Shown: positions 19,088 to 29,798, counted from the stretch's first letter. The stretch is DNA of 64,000 bases from Cypionkella sp. (GCA_025458525.1 JALOSF010000021.1:25751-89750); one strand, 5' to 3'. The notes: generated by a model from the letters alone, not told the origin. Program-made: numbers and translations.

Positions 19088-19251
19088 GGCGCGCATCCTC
19101 TGGCTGCCCCGAGGGTGGGCCTGTGCGGGCGGGAGAGTCAAGGGCGCGAGCAACACGCTTGCCGACAGAGCGGCAGATTTTGATAGCAAACCAAAGGCTT
19201 GATCGGGGATTTGCCGGGTGTTCCCATGCGCGACACAGCATCAGGCACAGC

Positions 19252-19279
19252 AAAACGCGCGCCCGGTTTGGGGCGCGCG
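19252..19279 (-). terminator. Intrinsic terminator of mdh
   Basis: On the minus strand CGCGCGCCC-CAAACC-GGGCGCGCG is followed by TTTT, starting 24 bp after the mdh stop. Confidence 0.8.
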
Positions 19280-19303
19280 CTTGATCCGTCCGGGTCGGGG
19301 GCG

Positions 19304-21458
<2,155 letters not shown>

Positions 21459-21548
21459 GGGATGTTCCTTCCATAAGGTGACGTTGTATGCAGGAACAAC
21501 GTCAACCGGACTGCGAAGGTTCCTTGGGCCGACCGGTTTCTTTCGCGG

Positions 21549-21857
21549 TCAGATCTTTTCCCCCTTGGCGGGGAGTTCCTCGCTCATCGCTTCAAAGCCC
21601 TGACCCGAGGCGATGAGGCACATCATCCCGTCGGGCAGCGTGACGGTGATGGTCCAACTGCCGCTGGCAGAGGCATAAAGTTCCATCACCGCATTGTTGT
21701 TGGCGATGCCCATGCCACGGCGGGTTTCGCTGTAGCGTTCCGAGAGTTGCGACACCACCAGATCGCGCTTGCCGCATTGGGTTGCGGCCTCACCTGGGGT
21801 GATGGCAAGGATCAGTCCGGCAAAGCCGAGCGAAAGGGCGAACATCATCTGGGTCAT
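21549..21857 (-). CDS. Small secreted protein, unknown function
   Basis: A 102-aa protein with an N-terminal signal peptide (MTQMMFALSLGFAGLILAI, cleavage probably after GEA). The mature part has two cysteines (TQCGKRD and MMCLIASG) and the stretch SWTITVTLPDGMMCLIASGQ, which resembles short periplasmic proteins common in Rhodobacteraceae. I do not recognise a named family. The gene stands alone between csbD and mcl2. Confidence 0.75.
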   Translation of the reverse strand: MTQMMFALSLGFAGLILAITPGEAATQCGKRDLVVSQLSERYSETRRGMGIANNNAVMELYASASGSWTITVTLPDGMMCLIASGQGFEAMSEELPAKGEKI

Positions 21858-22091
21858 GGCGAGCCTTTCCGGGGCAGGGGCCCCCTATGGGTGAAACGGG
21901 TCGATCCTCCTGTCGGGGTGGGTGGGTGTTTGCCCTTGGCCTCTTGCGCAAAGACTGCGCCGCGAATCCCTAGAATCGGTTAAGGCGACGGACGCAAAAG
22001 CGCCGCATGCTGCGTTGCGGCAAAAATGCCCTTGCGGTTTGTGGCAAAATCGGGGCTTCTGGCGCAAGAATATTGCTAAAGGTCGAATCAA

Positions 22092-22946
22092 ATGGCAAAG
22101 CCCGCACGGCCCTTCCGGTCTGTTCTTTATATTCCCGGGTCCAACGCGCGGGCCTTGGAAAAGGCGCAGGAGCTTGCGGCCGATGCGATCATCTTCGATC
22201 TGGAAGATGCTGTCGCGCCCGAAGAAAAGCCGCGGGCGCGCGGGCTTCTGGCCGAGGCTTTGCGCGCCGATTACGGACCGCGGGCGCGGATCGTGCGGAT
22301 CAACGGGTTGGACACCGACTGGGGGCGCGAGGATGCTGCCACCTTTGCCGGGCATCCGGGTGTCGATGCGATCCTGGTGCCGAAGGTCAGCACCGCCGCC
22401 GATCTGGACGCCGTGGCAAAGCTGGCACCCGACAAGCCGCTGTGGGCGATGATGGAAACCGCGCTGGGCATGTTGAATGCCGCGGCCATAGCGGCGCATC
22501 CCGCAATGCAAGGCATGGTGATGGGCACGAACGATCTTGCCAAAGAGCTTGGCAGTCGGTTTCGCGCCGATCGTCTGCCGATGATGGCGGGTCTTGGACT
22601 GTGCCTTCTGGCCGCGCGCGCGCGGGATCTTGTGATTGTTGACGGGGTGTTCAACGCGTTCAAGGACGAGAACGGCTTGCGCGCCGAATGTGAGCAAGGC
22701 CGCGACATGGGGTTCGACGGCAAGACGTTGATCCACCCGGCCCAGCTTGACGTGGCCAATACGGTCTTTGCCCCCAGTGCGGCCGAGATCGATCTTGCCC
22801 GTCGCCAGATCGAGGCGTTTGACGCGGCCCTTGCCGCGGGGCAGGCGGTGGCGGTGGTCGATGGCAAGATTGTCGAAAACCTGCACATCGTGACGGCAAG
22901 GGCCACTTTGGCGCGGGCAGAGGCGATTGCGGCCTGCGGCGTTTGA
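22092..22946 (+). CDS. mcl2: CitE-like CoA-ester lyase/thioesterase, probable (3S)-malyl-CoA thioesterase
   Basis: A 284-aa HpcH/HpaI-family TIM-barrel protein. Key stretches are RSVLYIPGSNARALEKA at the N-terminus, IIFDLEDAVAPEEK (metal-site acid), LWAMMETALGMLNAAAI with the conserved Glu, and GKTLIHPAQLDVAN. The length fits the shorter Mcl2 type, which in R. sphaeroides hydrolyses malyl-CoA to malate, rather than the roughly 318-aa Mcl1 lyase; the assignment to Mcl2 rests on length and on the neighbours mch and sdh. Together with malyl-CoA lyase it yields malate from glyoxylate and acetyl-CoA. Confidence 0.8.
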   Translation: MAKPARPFRSVLYIPGSNARALEKAQELAADAIIFDLEDAVAPEEKPRARGLLAEALRADYGPRARIVRINGLDTDWGREDAATFAGHPGVDAILVPKVSTAADLDAVAKLAPDKPLWAMMETALGMLNAAAIAAHPAMQGMVMGTNDLAKELGSRFRADRLPMMAGLGLCLLAARARDLVIVDGVFNAFKDENGLRAECEQGRDMGFDGKTLIHPAQLDVANTVFAPSAAEIDLARRQIEAFDAALAAGQAVAVVDGKIVENLHIVTARATLARAEAIAACGV

Positions 22947-22982
22947 GGCCATGGTGCCGCAAGGCAGCCAAAGGTGGGCACT

Positions 22983-23528
22983 ATGGTATATCTGATCCTG
23001 GGTGTGGGATTGTGGTGGGGCGCGCATGCGTTCAAGCGCATCGCCCCGGCGGCGCGCGCGCAGATGGGCAACGCGGGCAAGGGTCTTGTGACCGCCCTTC
23101 TGCTGATCGCGGTTGCGCTGATGTATTGGGGCTATGGTCAGGCGCAGGGGCCGGTCTGGTGGGGGCGGCATCCCGCGCTGGTCGGGATCAACAACCTGCT
23201 GATGCTGTTTGCCTTTTATCTTTACGCCGCTTCGGGGGCGAAAACCTGGATCACACGCAAGATCCGCCATCCGCAATTGACGGCGGTCAAGGTCTGGGCG
23301 CTGGCGCATCTTCTGGTCAATGGCGACTTGCGCAGTTTGATCCTGTTCGGTGGTTTGCTGGCCTGGGCCGTGGTGTCGGTGATTGTGATCAACCGCGCGC
23401 AGCCGGTCTGGGAACCCCCAAGCCCGCGCCCCGTGGCCAAGGAATTCGTCGCCATCGGCGCGACGCTGGGGGTAACGGTTGTGGTCATGGTGATCCACAA
23501 CTGGCTGGGCGTGCAGCCCTGGGGCTGA
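22983..23528 (+). CDS. nnrU: NnrU-family membrane protein
   Basis: A 181-aa protein with five or six hydrophobic segments and the NnrU signature NLLMLFAFYLYAASG, then TAVKVWALAHLLVNGDLRSLILFGG. NnrU was named in denitrifying Rhodobacter but occurs widely without denitrification genes; its role is unclear and some members are methyltransferase-like. ATG 22983 is chosen over the GTG three codons upstream. It is followed closely by DUF1737 and mch genes, so the run mcl2-nnrU-DUF1737-mch is probably one transcript. Confidence 0.85.
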   Translation: MVYLILGVGLWWGAHAFKRIAPAARAQMGNAGKGLVTALLLIAVALMYWGYGQAQGPVWWGRHPALVGINNLLMLFAFYLYAASGAKTWITRKIRHPQLTAVKVWALAHLLVNGDLRSLILFGGLLAWAVVSVIVINRAQPVWEPPSPRPVAKEFVAIGATLGVTVVVMVIHNWLGVQPWG

Positions 23529-23542
23529 GAAAGGATCTGGCG

Positions 23543-23746
23543 ATGAAACTCTATCGCTTTCTGACCGAAGACGACACTTCGGCTTTTTGTCACAAGGTGA
23601 CGGCCGCGCTGAACAAGGGCTGGGTGTTGCAGGGGCCGCCCACCTATGCCTTTGACGGGGCGCGCGGCGTGATGCGCTGCGGTCAGGCCGTGACCAAGGA
23701 AGTGCTGGGCGAATATACGCCCGATACCAAGCTGGGTGATTACTGA
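23543..23746 (+). CDS. DUF1737 small protein
   Basis: A 67-aa protein beginning MKLYRFLTEDDTSAFCHKVT and containing ALNKGWVLQGPPTYAFD, which matches the DUF1737 family of small soluble proteins of unknown function. It lies 14 bp after nnrU and 33 bp before mch in the same direction. Confidence 0.85.
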   Translation: MKLYRFLTEDDTSAFCHKVTAALNKGWVLQGPPTYAFDGARGVMRCGQAVTKEVLGEYTPDTKLGDY

Positions 23747-23779
23747 GCGCCGCAGCGGCAGGTGGGGGAAAGGATGGCG

Positions 23780-24805
23780 ATGAAAACCAATCCGGGGCGG
23801 TTCTTTGAGGAGTATCGGCTGGGCGAGACCATCGTCCACGCGGTGCCGCGCACGCTTTCGGGTGGCGAGCGGGCGCTTTATCATGCGCTCTATCCGGCGC
23901 GCCATGCGATCTATTCCTCTGATCCCTTCGCACAGGGCTGCGGCCTGCCCGGCGCGCCGCTGGATGATCTGGTGGCCTTTCATACCGTGTTCGGCAAGAC
24001 GGTCCCCGATGTGAGCCTGAACGCGGTGGCCAATCTTGGCTATGCCGAAGGCCGCTGGTTGCAGCCTGTCTATCCCGGCGACACGCTGCGGGCGGAAAGC
24101 ACGGTGATCGGTCTGCGCGAGACGTCGAACGGCGAGGCCGGGGTGGTCTATGTCCGCACGCGCGGGTTCAATCAGGATGACGAGCCGGTGTTGGAATATG
24201 TGCGCTGGGTCATGGTGCGCAAGAACCGGCGGGACGCGCCTGCGCCAGCGGCCGTTGTGCCACAACTCGCGCCGGTGGTGGTGCCAGAGGCGCTTGTCGT
24301 GCCCAAGCGGCTGGATTTCACCCGCTATGACTTTGCGCTTGCGGGGGATCGGCATCGCTGGGGTGATTATGCGATCGGCGAGCAGATCGACCACGTCGAT
24401 GGCGTCACGATCGAGGAAGCCGAGCATATGTTGGCAACCCGGCTGTGGCAGAACACGGCCAAGGTGCATTTCGATGCCAGTGCCCGCGCGGATGGGCGAC
24501 GGCTTATCTATGGCGGTCACGTCATCAGTCTGGCGCGGGCCTTGTCGTTCAATGGTCTGGCCAATGCGCAGATGATCGTGGCGCTGAACGCGGGCGCCCA
24601 TGCCAACCCTTGTTTCGCCGGCGATACCGTGCGGGCCTGGTCCGAAGTGCTGGACCGGGCCGAGACGGGGGCGCCCGGGGTGGGGGCGATCCGGCTGCGC
24701 CTGGTCGCGACCCGTGGCGCGGCGTTTGACTTGCGCGGCGCGGATGGCAAATACCTGCCCGAGGTTTTGCTGGATCTCGATTACTGGGCCTTGATGCCGA
24801 TCTGA
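23780..24805 (+). CDS. mch: Mesaconyl-CoA hydratase (beta-methylmalyl-CoA dehydratase)
   Basis: A 341-aa double MaoC-like (hot-dog) hydratase that interconverts mesaconyl-CoA and beta-methylmalyl-CoA in the ethylmalonyl-CoA pathway. It begins MKTNPGRFFEEYRLGETI and has RTLSGGERALYHALYPARHA, then NPCFAGDTVRAWSEVLDRAE in the second fold. ATG 23780 has GGGGGAAAGG at correct spacing; ATG 23774 and GTG 23762 are less likely. Length and neighbourhood (mcl2 upstream, sdh downstream) match the R. sphaeroides enzyme. Confidence 0.93.
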   Translation: MKTNPGRFFEEYRLGETIVHAVPRTLSGGERALYHALYPARHAIYSSDPFAQGCGLPGAPLDDLVAFHTVFGKTVPDVSLNAVANLGYAEGRWLQPVYPGDTLRAESTVIGLRETSNGEAGVVYVRTRGFNQDDEPVLEYVRWVMVRKNRRDAPAPAAVVPQLAPVVVPEALVVPKRLDFTRYDFALAGDRHRWGDYAIGEQIDHVDGVTIEEAEHMLATRLWQNTAKVHFDASARADGRRLIYGGHVISLARALSFNGLANAQMIVALNAGAHANPCFAGDTVRAWSEVLDRAETGAPGVGAIRLRLVATRGAAFDLRGADGKYLPEVLLDLDYWALMPI

Positions 24806-24811
24806 GGGGAC

Positions 24812-25576
24812 ATGATGCGTGCGGGTTTTGTGGGGTCTTTTCTGGCTGTTCTTGTGGCTGGCGGCAGCCCTGCGCTGGGCGAGGAGCTTTCGCCAGACGC
24901 TCAGCGATTTGTCGAAGGCAATCTGATCGGCACGTTCTATCACGAGCTGGGTCACGCGCTGATCGATGTGCTGCAACTGCCCGTGCTGGGGCAGGAGGAG
25001 GATGCAGCCGATACCTTGGCGGTCGTCCTCATCACCGATCTGTGGGAAAAGGATGACGCCGAGTGGCTGGGCCGGGCAACGGCGGATTACTACTATTACA
25101 CGGTGGACTGGTCGGGCGCGGCGGCGGATGAAACCGCCTGGTGGGGCGTGCACGGCCCCGACGAGCAGCGCTATTACAACCATGTCTGTCTGCTCTATGG
25201 CAGCGATCCCGAGGGCTTGGCGGATCTTGCGACCGAATATGAACTGCCCGAACAACGGGCCGCGGGCTGTCCGGAGGAATTTACCCTGGCGCAGCAATCC
25301 TGGGGGGTGTTTCTGGATGAGATCACGCTTCAGCCGGGGCAGCGGGCCGAACATGGCTTGATCCTGAAGGCGCCAAAGTCCGCACCCTATTACGACCTTC
25401 TGGCCGAGGAGGTGCGGGTCTGGAACGAGACCTTCACGCTGCCTCGTGACGTGACGGTGCACATCGACGCCTGCGGCGAGGCGAATGCCTACTACTATCC
25501 GGCCGAGTCTTCGATCACGATGTGCAGCGAATATGCCGAATGGCTGATCGCGGTTGCGCAGGCGGCCGAGTTGTGA
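24812..25576 (+). CDS. DUF4344 secreted metallopeptidase-like protein
   Basis: A 254-aa protein with a signal peptide (MMRAGFVGSFLAVLVAGGSPALG). The mature part has a zinc motif HELGHALIDVLQLPVLGQEE followed by DAADTLAVVL (H-E-x-x-H with a downstream acidic ligand), as in DUF4344 proteins. Three cysteines occur in the C-terminal half (NHVCLLYG, AAGCPEE, DACGEA) and one near MCSEYA. It starts 6 bp after mch. Its stop codon lies inside the first GTGATCAC operator of the sdh promoter. The substrate is unknown. Confidence 0.85.
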   Translation: MMRAGFVGSFLAVLVAGGSPALGEELSPDAQRFVEGNLIGTFYHELGHALIDVLQLPVLGQEEDAADTLAVVLITDLWEKDDAEWLGRATADYYYYTVDWSGAAADETAWWGVHGPDEQRYYNHVCLLYGSDPEGLADLATEYELPEQRAAGCPEEFTLAQQSWGVFLDEITLQPGQRAEHGLILKAPKSAPYYDLLAEEVRVWNETFTLPRDVTVHIDACGEANAYYYPAESSITMCSEYAEWLIAVAQAAEL

Positions 25577-25601
25577 TCACGGGCCGAAAATTCGTGATCA
25601 C
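25573..25601. promoter_or_regulatory. Two GTGATCAC palindromes at 21-bp spacing upstream of sdhC
   Basis: Copies start at 25573 and 25594, exactly 21 bp apart, in the unit GTGATCACGGGCCGAAAATTC. The first overlaps the stop codon of the DUF4344 gene. The unit and spacing repeat those upstream of sucC, suggesting one regulator for suc and sdh. Confidence 0.7.
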
Positions 25602-25621
25602 AAACCGGAAAATTCTGGAAA

Positions 25622-25634
25622 GTTAGCGGTAAAA
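25622..25634. promoter_or_regulatory. GTTAGCGGTAAAA operator-like element of sdh promoter
   Basis: GTTAGCGGTAAAA lies 20 bp after the second GTGATCAC copy. Its halves GTTAGCG and GGTAAAA occur in the same order in the sucC promoter, separated by extra bases. It is LacI-family-like; the regulator is not identified. Confidence 0.5.
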
Positions 25635-25639
25635 TGCTG

Positions 25640-25662
25640 CACCTGCGCCATTGCCGCAGGTG
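25640..25662. promoter_or_regulatory. CACCTGC-N9-GCAGGTG inverted repeat
   Basis: A perfect 7-bp inverted repeat with a 9-bp spacer between the sdh operator elements and sdhC. It could be an operator or a 5'-leader hairpin. No T-run follows, so it is not a terminator. Confidence 0.4.
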
Positions 25663-25767
25663 ACAGGCCCAAAAAATGCGCTATTCAGAGATGCAATAAT
25701 CGAAGCGCGCCCCGCACTGGCCAACGGTTGACCTGGTCGGGACAAGCCAGCGACGAAGGGAACCGAA

Positions 25768-26154
25768 ATGGGACACGTCAAAAAGGTCGAACGGCCTTTG
25801 TCACCGCATTTGCAGATTTATCGCCCGCAACTGACCTCGATCACGTCGATCCTCACGCGGATCACCGGAAATGCTTTGATTGTCGGGGTGCTTCTGGCGG
25901 TGTGGTGGCTGTTGGCGGCCGCGACCTCGCCCGCGTATTTCGCAACAGCCAATACGGTCGCGACCAGCTGGTTTGGCGATCTGGTCTTTGCCGGATCGGC
26001 CTGGGCGGTGTGGTATCACTATCTTGCCGGGCTGCGGCATCTGTATTTCGACGCGGGCAAGGGTCTGGATGTGCCCACCGCCGAAAAGCTCGGCTGGGGC
26101 ATCATCGGCGGGTCGGTGATCCTGACCGTGATCACAATTCTTCTGGTGCAATAG
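25768..26154 (+). CDS. sdhC: Succinate dehydrogenase cytochrome b556 subunit
   Basis: A 128-aa membrane anchor with three TM helices (about residues 30-52, 67-90, 106-127). It contains RPLSPHLQIYRPQLTSITSI (quinone-site region S-x-x-x-Y-R) and WYHYLAGLRHLYFDAGKG, whose histidine is the haem b ligand. It opens the sdhCDAB operon after a 190-bp control region. With SdhD it anchors SdhAB and delivers electrons to ubiquinone. Confidence 0.95.
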   Translation: MGHVKKVERPLSPHLQIYRPQLTSITSILTRITGNALIVGVLLAVWWLLAAATSPAYFATANTVATSWFGDLVFAGSAWAVWYHYLAGLRHLYFDAGKGLDVPTAEKLGWGIIGGSVILTVITILLVQ

Positions 26155-26164
26155 GGGGATGGCC

Positions 26165-26536
26165 ATGCGGTATCTGACCGATCGTAAGCGCGCGGCGGGC
26201 AAAGGGGCATCCGGCACCGGAACCGAGCATCACTGGCACATGCAGCTGTCCTCGGTGGCACTGGCTTTCCTTGTGCCGGTCTGGCTTTACATCTTTGGCT
26301 CGGCACTGGGCAGCACGCAGGACGAGGTGGTCGCGATCTTTGGCCAGCCGTTTCCGGCGATCCTGACAGCGCTCTTGCTTGTGGTGGGGATGCGGCACTT
26401 TGCCAGCGGTGCCACGATGATGATCGAAGATTACGCCCGTGGCGGCACGCGCAAGGTGGCGGTCATTTTCGTGACCTGCCTGTCGTGGGTCATCGCGGCG
26501 ACCGGGCTGTTTGCCTTGGCGCGCATGGCGTTGTGA
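26165..26536 (+). CDS. sdhD: Succinate dehydrogenase membrane anchor subunit
   Basis: A 123-aa protein with three hydrophobic segments. It contains HHWHMQLSSVALAFLVPVWL and MRHFASGATMMIEDYARGGT, typical of the alphaproteobacterial SdhD with its conserved His and Asp-Tyr near the quinone site. ATG 26165 is preferred because GGGGG lies 6 bp upstream; ATG 26159 directly abuts it. It lies 10 bp after sdhC. Confidence 0.93.
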   Translation: MRYLTDRKRAAGKGASGTGTEHHWHMQLSSVALAFLVPVWLYIFGSALGSTQDEVVAIFGQPFPAILTALLLVVGMRHFASGATMMIEDYARGGTRKVAVIFVTCLSWVIAATGLFALARMAL

Positions 26537-26546
26537 AGGAAAGAAC

Positions 26547-28258
26547 ATGAACGCTTATCCTTATGAAGTGCATGACTATGACGTGGTACCCGCAGCCACA
26601 CCGTGGCGGCCCAGGGCGGCATCGCGGCCAGCCTTGGCAACATGGGCCCCGACAGCTGGCAGTGGCATATGTATGACACCGTCAAGGGGTCCGACTGGCT
26701 GGGCGATACCGACGCGATGGAATACCTTGCGCGCGAGGCGCCCAAGGCGGTGTATGAGCTCGATCACTACGGCGTGCCCTTCAGCCGCACCGAGGAAGGC
26801 AAGATCTATCAGCGCCCCTTTGGCGGCCACACGACCGAATTTGGCGAAGGCCCGCCGGTGCAGCGCACCTGTGCCGCCGCCGACCGCACCGGGCATGCCA
26901 TCTTGCACACGCTTTACGGCCAAAGCCTGAAGAACAACGCGGAATTCTATATCGAGTATTTCGCGCTCGACCTGATAATCACCGATGGGGTCTGCACCGG
27001 GGTGGTGGCGTGGAAGCTGGATGACGGCACCCTGCATGTGTTCAACGCCAAGATGGTGGTGCTGGCCACGGGCGGCTATGGCCGTGCCTATTTCAGCGCG
27101 ACCTCGGCCCATACCTGCACCGGCGATGGTGGCGGCATGGTGGCGCGCGCCGGTCTTCCCCTTCAGGACATGGAATTCGTGCAGTTCCACCCGACCGGGA
27201 TTTACGGCTCTGGCTGCCTGATCACCGAAGGCGCGCGGGGCGAGGGCGGTTACCTCACCAACGCCAATGGCGAGCGGTTCATGGAGCGTTATGCGCCCCA
27301 TTACAAGGATCTGGCGCCGCGCGACTATGTCAGCCGCTGCATGACGATGGAAATCCGCGAAGGCCGCGGCGTGGGCGCCAATGGCGACCATATCCACCTG
27401 CACCTCAACCATCTGCCGAAAGAGACGCTCGACCTGCGCCTGCCGGGGATTTCGGAAAGCGCCCGCATCTTTGCCGGCGTCGACCTGACCAAAGAGCCGA
27501 TCCCGGTTCTGCCGACGGTGCATTACAACATGGGCGGCATTCCGACAAACTACTGGGGCGAAGTGCTTGCCCCCACGGCGGATGATCCCGACCGCGTCTT
27601 CCCCGGCTTGATGGCGGTGGGCGAGGCGGGCTGTGCCTCGGTGCATGGCGCGAACCGGCTTGGCTCCAACTCGTTGATCGACCTTGTGGTTTTCGGCCGC
27701 GCCGCCGCGATCCGCGCAGGCAAGGTGGTGGACCGCGACGCCGCGACCCCTGCCACCAACAAGGCCGAGGTGGACCGGGCGCTGGCACGGTTCGACGGGC
27801 TGCGCCATGCCAACGGGGCGATCCCGACCGCCGATCTGCGGCTTGAGATGCAAAAGACCATGCAGGCCGATGCTGCGGTGTTCCGCACCGAAAAGACGCT
27901 GGCCGAGGGCGAGCGCAAGATGACCGAAATCGCGGGCCGCGTGGCCGACCTGAAGGTCACCGATCGCAGCCTTGTCTGGAACAGCGACCTGATGGAAACG
28001 CTGGAACTGACCAACCTGATGCCCAATGCGCTGGCCACGATTTACGGGGCCCATGCCCGCACCGAGAGCCGTGGCGCCCACGCGCATGAGGATTATCCGA
28101 CCCGCGATGATGTCAACTGGCGCAAGCATTCGCTGGCCTATGTCGATGGGGCGTCGGTCACGCTGTCCTACCGGGCGGTGCATACCGAACCGCTGACGAC
28201 CGAGGCCGAGGGTGGCATCAGCCTGAAGAAAATCGCCCCCGCAGAGCGCAAGTTCTAA
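26547..28258 (+). pseudogene. sdhA: Succinate dehydrogenase flavoprotein subunit, broken by internal deletion
   Basis: The gene starts at ATG 26547 with [13 protein letters not shown], then jumps after GTGGT to ACCCGCAGCCACACC, the family stretch [15 protein letters not shown] in another frame. About 30 residues normally found here (VVGAGGAGLRATLGMAEQGL and the next dozen, including the FAD dinucleotide-binding loop) are missing, and the frame shifts. From 26588 the rest is intact to the end, with [29 protein letters not shown] and the catalytic Arg region. Translation from 26547 would stop early (frame ORF ends at 26930); translation from GTG 26603 would lack the FAD loop. This is a true inactivating mutation or, quite possibly, an assembly gap in a GC-rich stretch. 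Confidence 0.88.
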
Positions 28259-28263
28259 GGGGC

Positions 28264-29436
28264 ATGTCCTTCGAGGGGGCAGGGCCGCGCCTTGCCCCCT
28301 TCGAGCGGATCAAGGGTATCATGGAACAGGTCGCGCGCTTTCAAGATGTTCTGATCGAGCCATGGCTGGCGCGCGGTCAGCCTTGCGTGCATTGGCCGGA
28401 CTTTGACGCCCAAACCTTCGTTCGGTTCAGTCGGAACGGCAAACTGGTGGATCAGGCGCCAATCGAACGCCCCGGCCCGGTTGCAGAGCTTGATGCAGAC
28501 TGCGTCTGGATCGGCAGCTATGACCGCCATTACGGGCATTTCATCTCGGAAGCGGTCAGCCGTGTTCCGGTGGCTGCCGCGCGTTTTCCCCATCTGAAAC
28601 AGCTGTTCAATGTCTATGCCGGGTTCGGCGGCGCACAGTTGGAGCCGCATTTCCGGGCGATCCTTGACTGGTTTCGCGTGCCGCCGAACCATGTGCACCT
28701 CGTGACGCAAAAAACGCGCGTCAAAAGCCTGACCGCGTTTTCCGAACCCGAGCCGGTTGGCATGCGTGGGGTCAGTGCCGATTACCTTGATATTCTCGAT
28801 GCAAATGACGCCGCGCATGGCGTGCAGAAATCGGGCGGCGGGATTGTCTATGTTTCTCGCGGAAAGTTCGACCTGGCCCGCGGGCGGCATGCCGGGGAAA
28901 ACTACATGGTCAAGCTGTTGATGCAGCTTGGCGTCAAGGTCATCTGGCCCGAGTTGATGAGCGTCGAGGAGCAGATTCGCGAAATGACCAAGGCAGACAA
29001 TCTGGTCTTTGCCGAAGGCTCTGCGGTCTATTCGCGCCAGCTTGCAGGCCGGTCGGGCCAGCGCGCCTTTGTGCTGCGGCGCAGGCCCGGGTCCGGGATC
29101 GGGCACGCGCTGCTTGCGTCGCGCGTGGCGCATGTCCGTTTTATCGAAGCGGTAAGCACCAACATTGCCTTCCGGACCCTTGATGGCAACATCCTGCTGT
29201 CCGAAGGCATGGCGCTCTATGATCTTGACGAAGTGTTTGGCCTGTGGCGCGCTCTTGGGATACCCTTGGCCGATGTTTGGGATAACGAGGCTTATGTGGC
29301 AGAGCGCAACGCCGACATGACAGGCTGGCTTGCGGTGACGCACCGGGCTGGACAGCCGCGGTGGCGCGCGCCGGAACCATCGCGTGCCCATGTTCGTGAA
29401 CGCTTTGTCGAGGCCGGACTGGGGGATTTGCTGTGA
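28264..29436 (+). CDS. Glycosyltransferase family 61-like protein inside sdh operon
   Basis: A 390-aa protein like DUF563/GT61, with an early motif GSYDRHYGHFISEAVSRVPV (the H-F-x-x-E helix of the family), GIVYVSRGKFDLARGRH, and LVFAEGSAVYSRQLAGRSG. No signal peptide or TM segment is visible. It starts 5 bp after the sdhA stop and is followed directly by the lipoprotein genes and sdhB, so it is transcribed with sdh. A glycosyltransferase between sdhA and sdhB is unusual; it shares its family with the gene at 6187 but is only distantly similar. Acceptor unknown. Confidence 0.72.
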   Translation: MSFEGAGPRLAPFERIKGIMEQVARFQDVLIEPWLARGQPCVHWPDFDAQTFVRFSRNGKLVDQAPIERPGPVAELDADCVWIGSYDRHYGHFISEAVSRVPVAAARFPHLKQLFNVYAGFGGAQLEPHFRAILDWFRVPPNHVHLVTQKTRVKSLTAFSEPEPVGMRGVSADYLDILDANDAAHGVQKSGGGIVYVSRGKFDLARGRHAGENYMVKLLMQLGVKVIWPELMSVEEQIREMTKADNLVFAEGSAVYSRQLAGRSGQRAFVLRRRPGSGIGHALLASRVAHVRFIEAVSTNIAFRTLDGNILLSEGMALYDLDEVFGLWRALGIPLADVWDNEAYVAERNADMTGWLAVTHRAGQPRWRAPEPSRAHVRERFVEAGLGDLL

Positions 29437-29453
29437 GGGTAAGAACGACGTTG

Positions 29454-29798
29454 ATGGCGGGGAACGGGCTGACAAGACCAAAGCTAGCCGGTGGCGCGGT
29501 GCTGATGGTTCTTGCGCTTGCCGCCTGCGATCCGCAGCAGGTGGCGGATCAGGCGGGGCGTCGTGTTGCGGCCAGCGTGGTCTTGCCGGTCGTGCAGATC
29601 GACCTGCCGACACCGCTCGCGCAGAAGGCGACCGATTGCATCGTGCAGAACGCAACCGCGGCCGAGGTGCAGGCGCTGGCCCGTGATGTGGCCGTTGTGG
29701 CGGGATCGTCAACCAAGGCCACCATCCGGGGCATCGCCACGCGCCCAGAGGCGGCGGCCTGTTTTACCGCCAACGGCGTGCCACAGGTGCGGCCATGA
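29454..29798 (+). CDS. Lipoprotein of the sdh operon
   Basis: A roughly 114-aa protein starting MAGNGLTRPKLAGGAVLMVL, with lipobox LALAAC. A GTG at 29433 overlapping the previous stop is an alternative start. The mature part (QQVADQAGRRVAASVVLPVV, then a Cys pair at TDCIV and AACFTANG) has no family I know. It ends in an ATGA overlap with the next lipoprotein gene. Envelope lipoproteins between sdhA and sdhB are seen in relatives as small hypotheticals; a role in complex II is unproven. Confidence 0.78.
   Translation: MAGNGLTRPKLAGGAVLMVLALAACDPQQVADQAGRRVAASVVLPVVQIDLPTPLAQKATDCIVQNATAAEVQALARDVAVVAGSSTKATIRGIATRPEAAACFTANGVPQVRP

Noticed and set aside
22015-22053. Two TTGCGG copies (TTGCGGCAAAA, TTGCGGTTTGTGGCAAAA) upstream of mcl2 as an operator
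   Set aside because: The copies are short and imperfect, and no matching element was noted elsewhere in the window, so this is not strong enough to call.
23222-25462. A 746-aa minus-strand ORF over nnrU, mch and the DUF4344 gene
   Set aside because: It lies antisense to several well-supported genes and has no recognisable domain.
26586-26591. GGTACC (KpnI site) at the sdhA junction as an engineered scar
   Set aside because: A six-base site occurs by chance often; no vector, marker or linker sequence is near.
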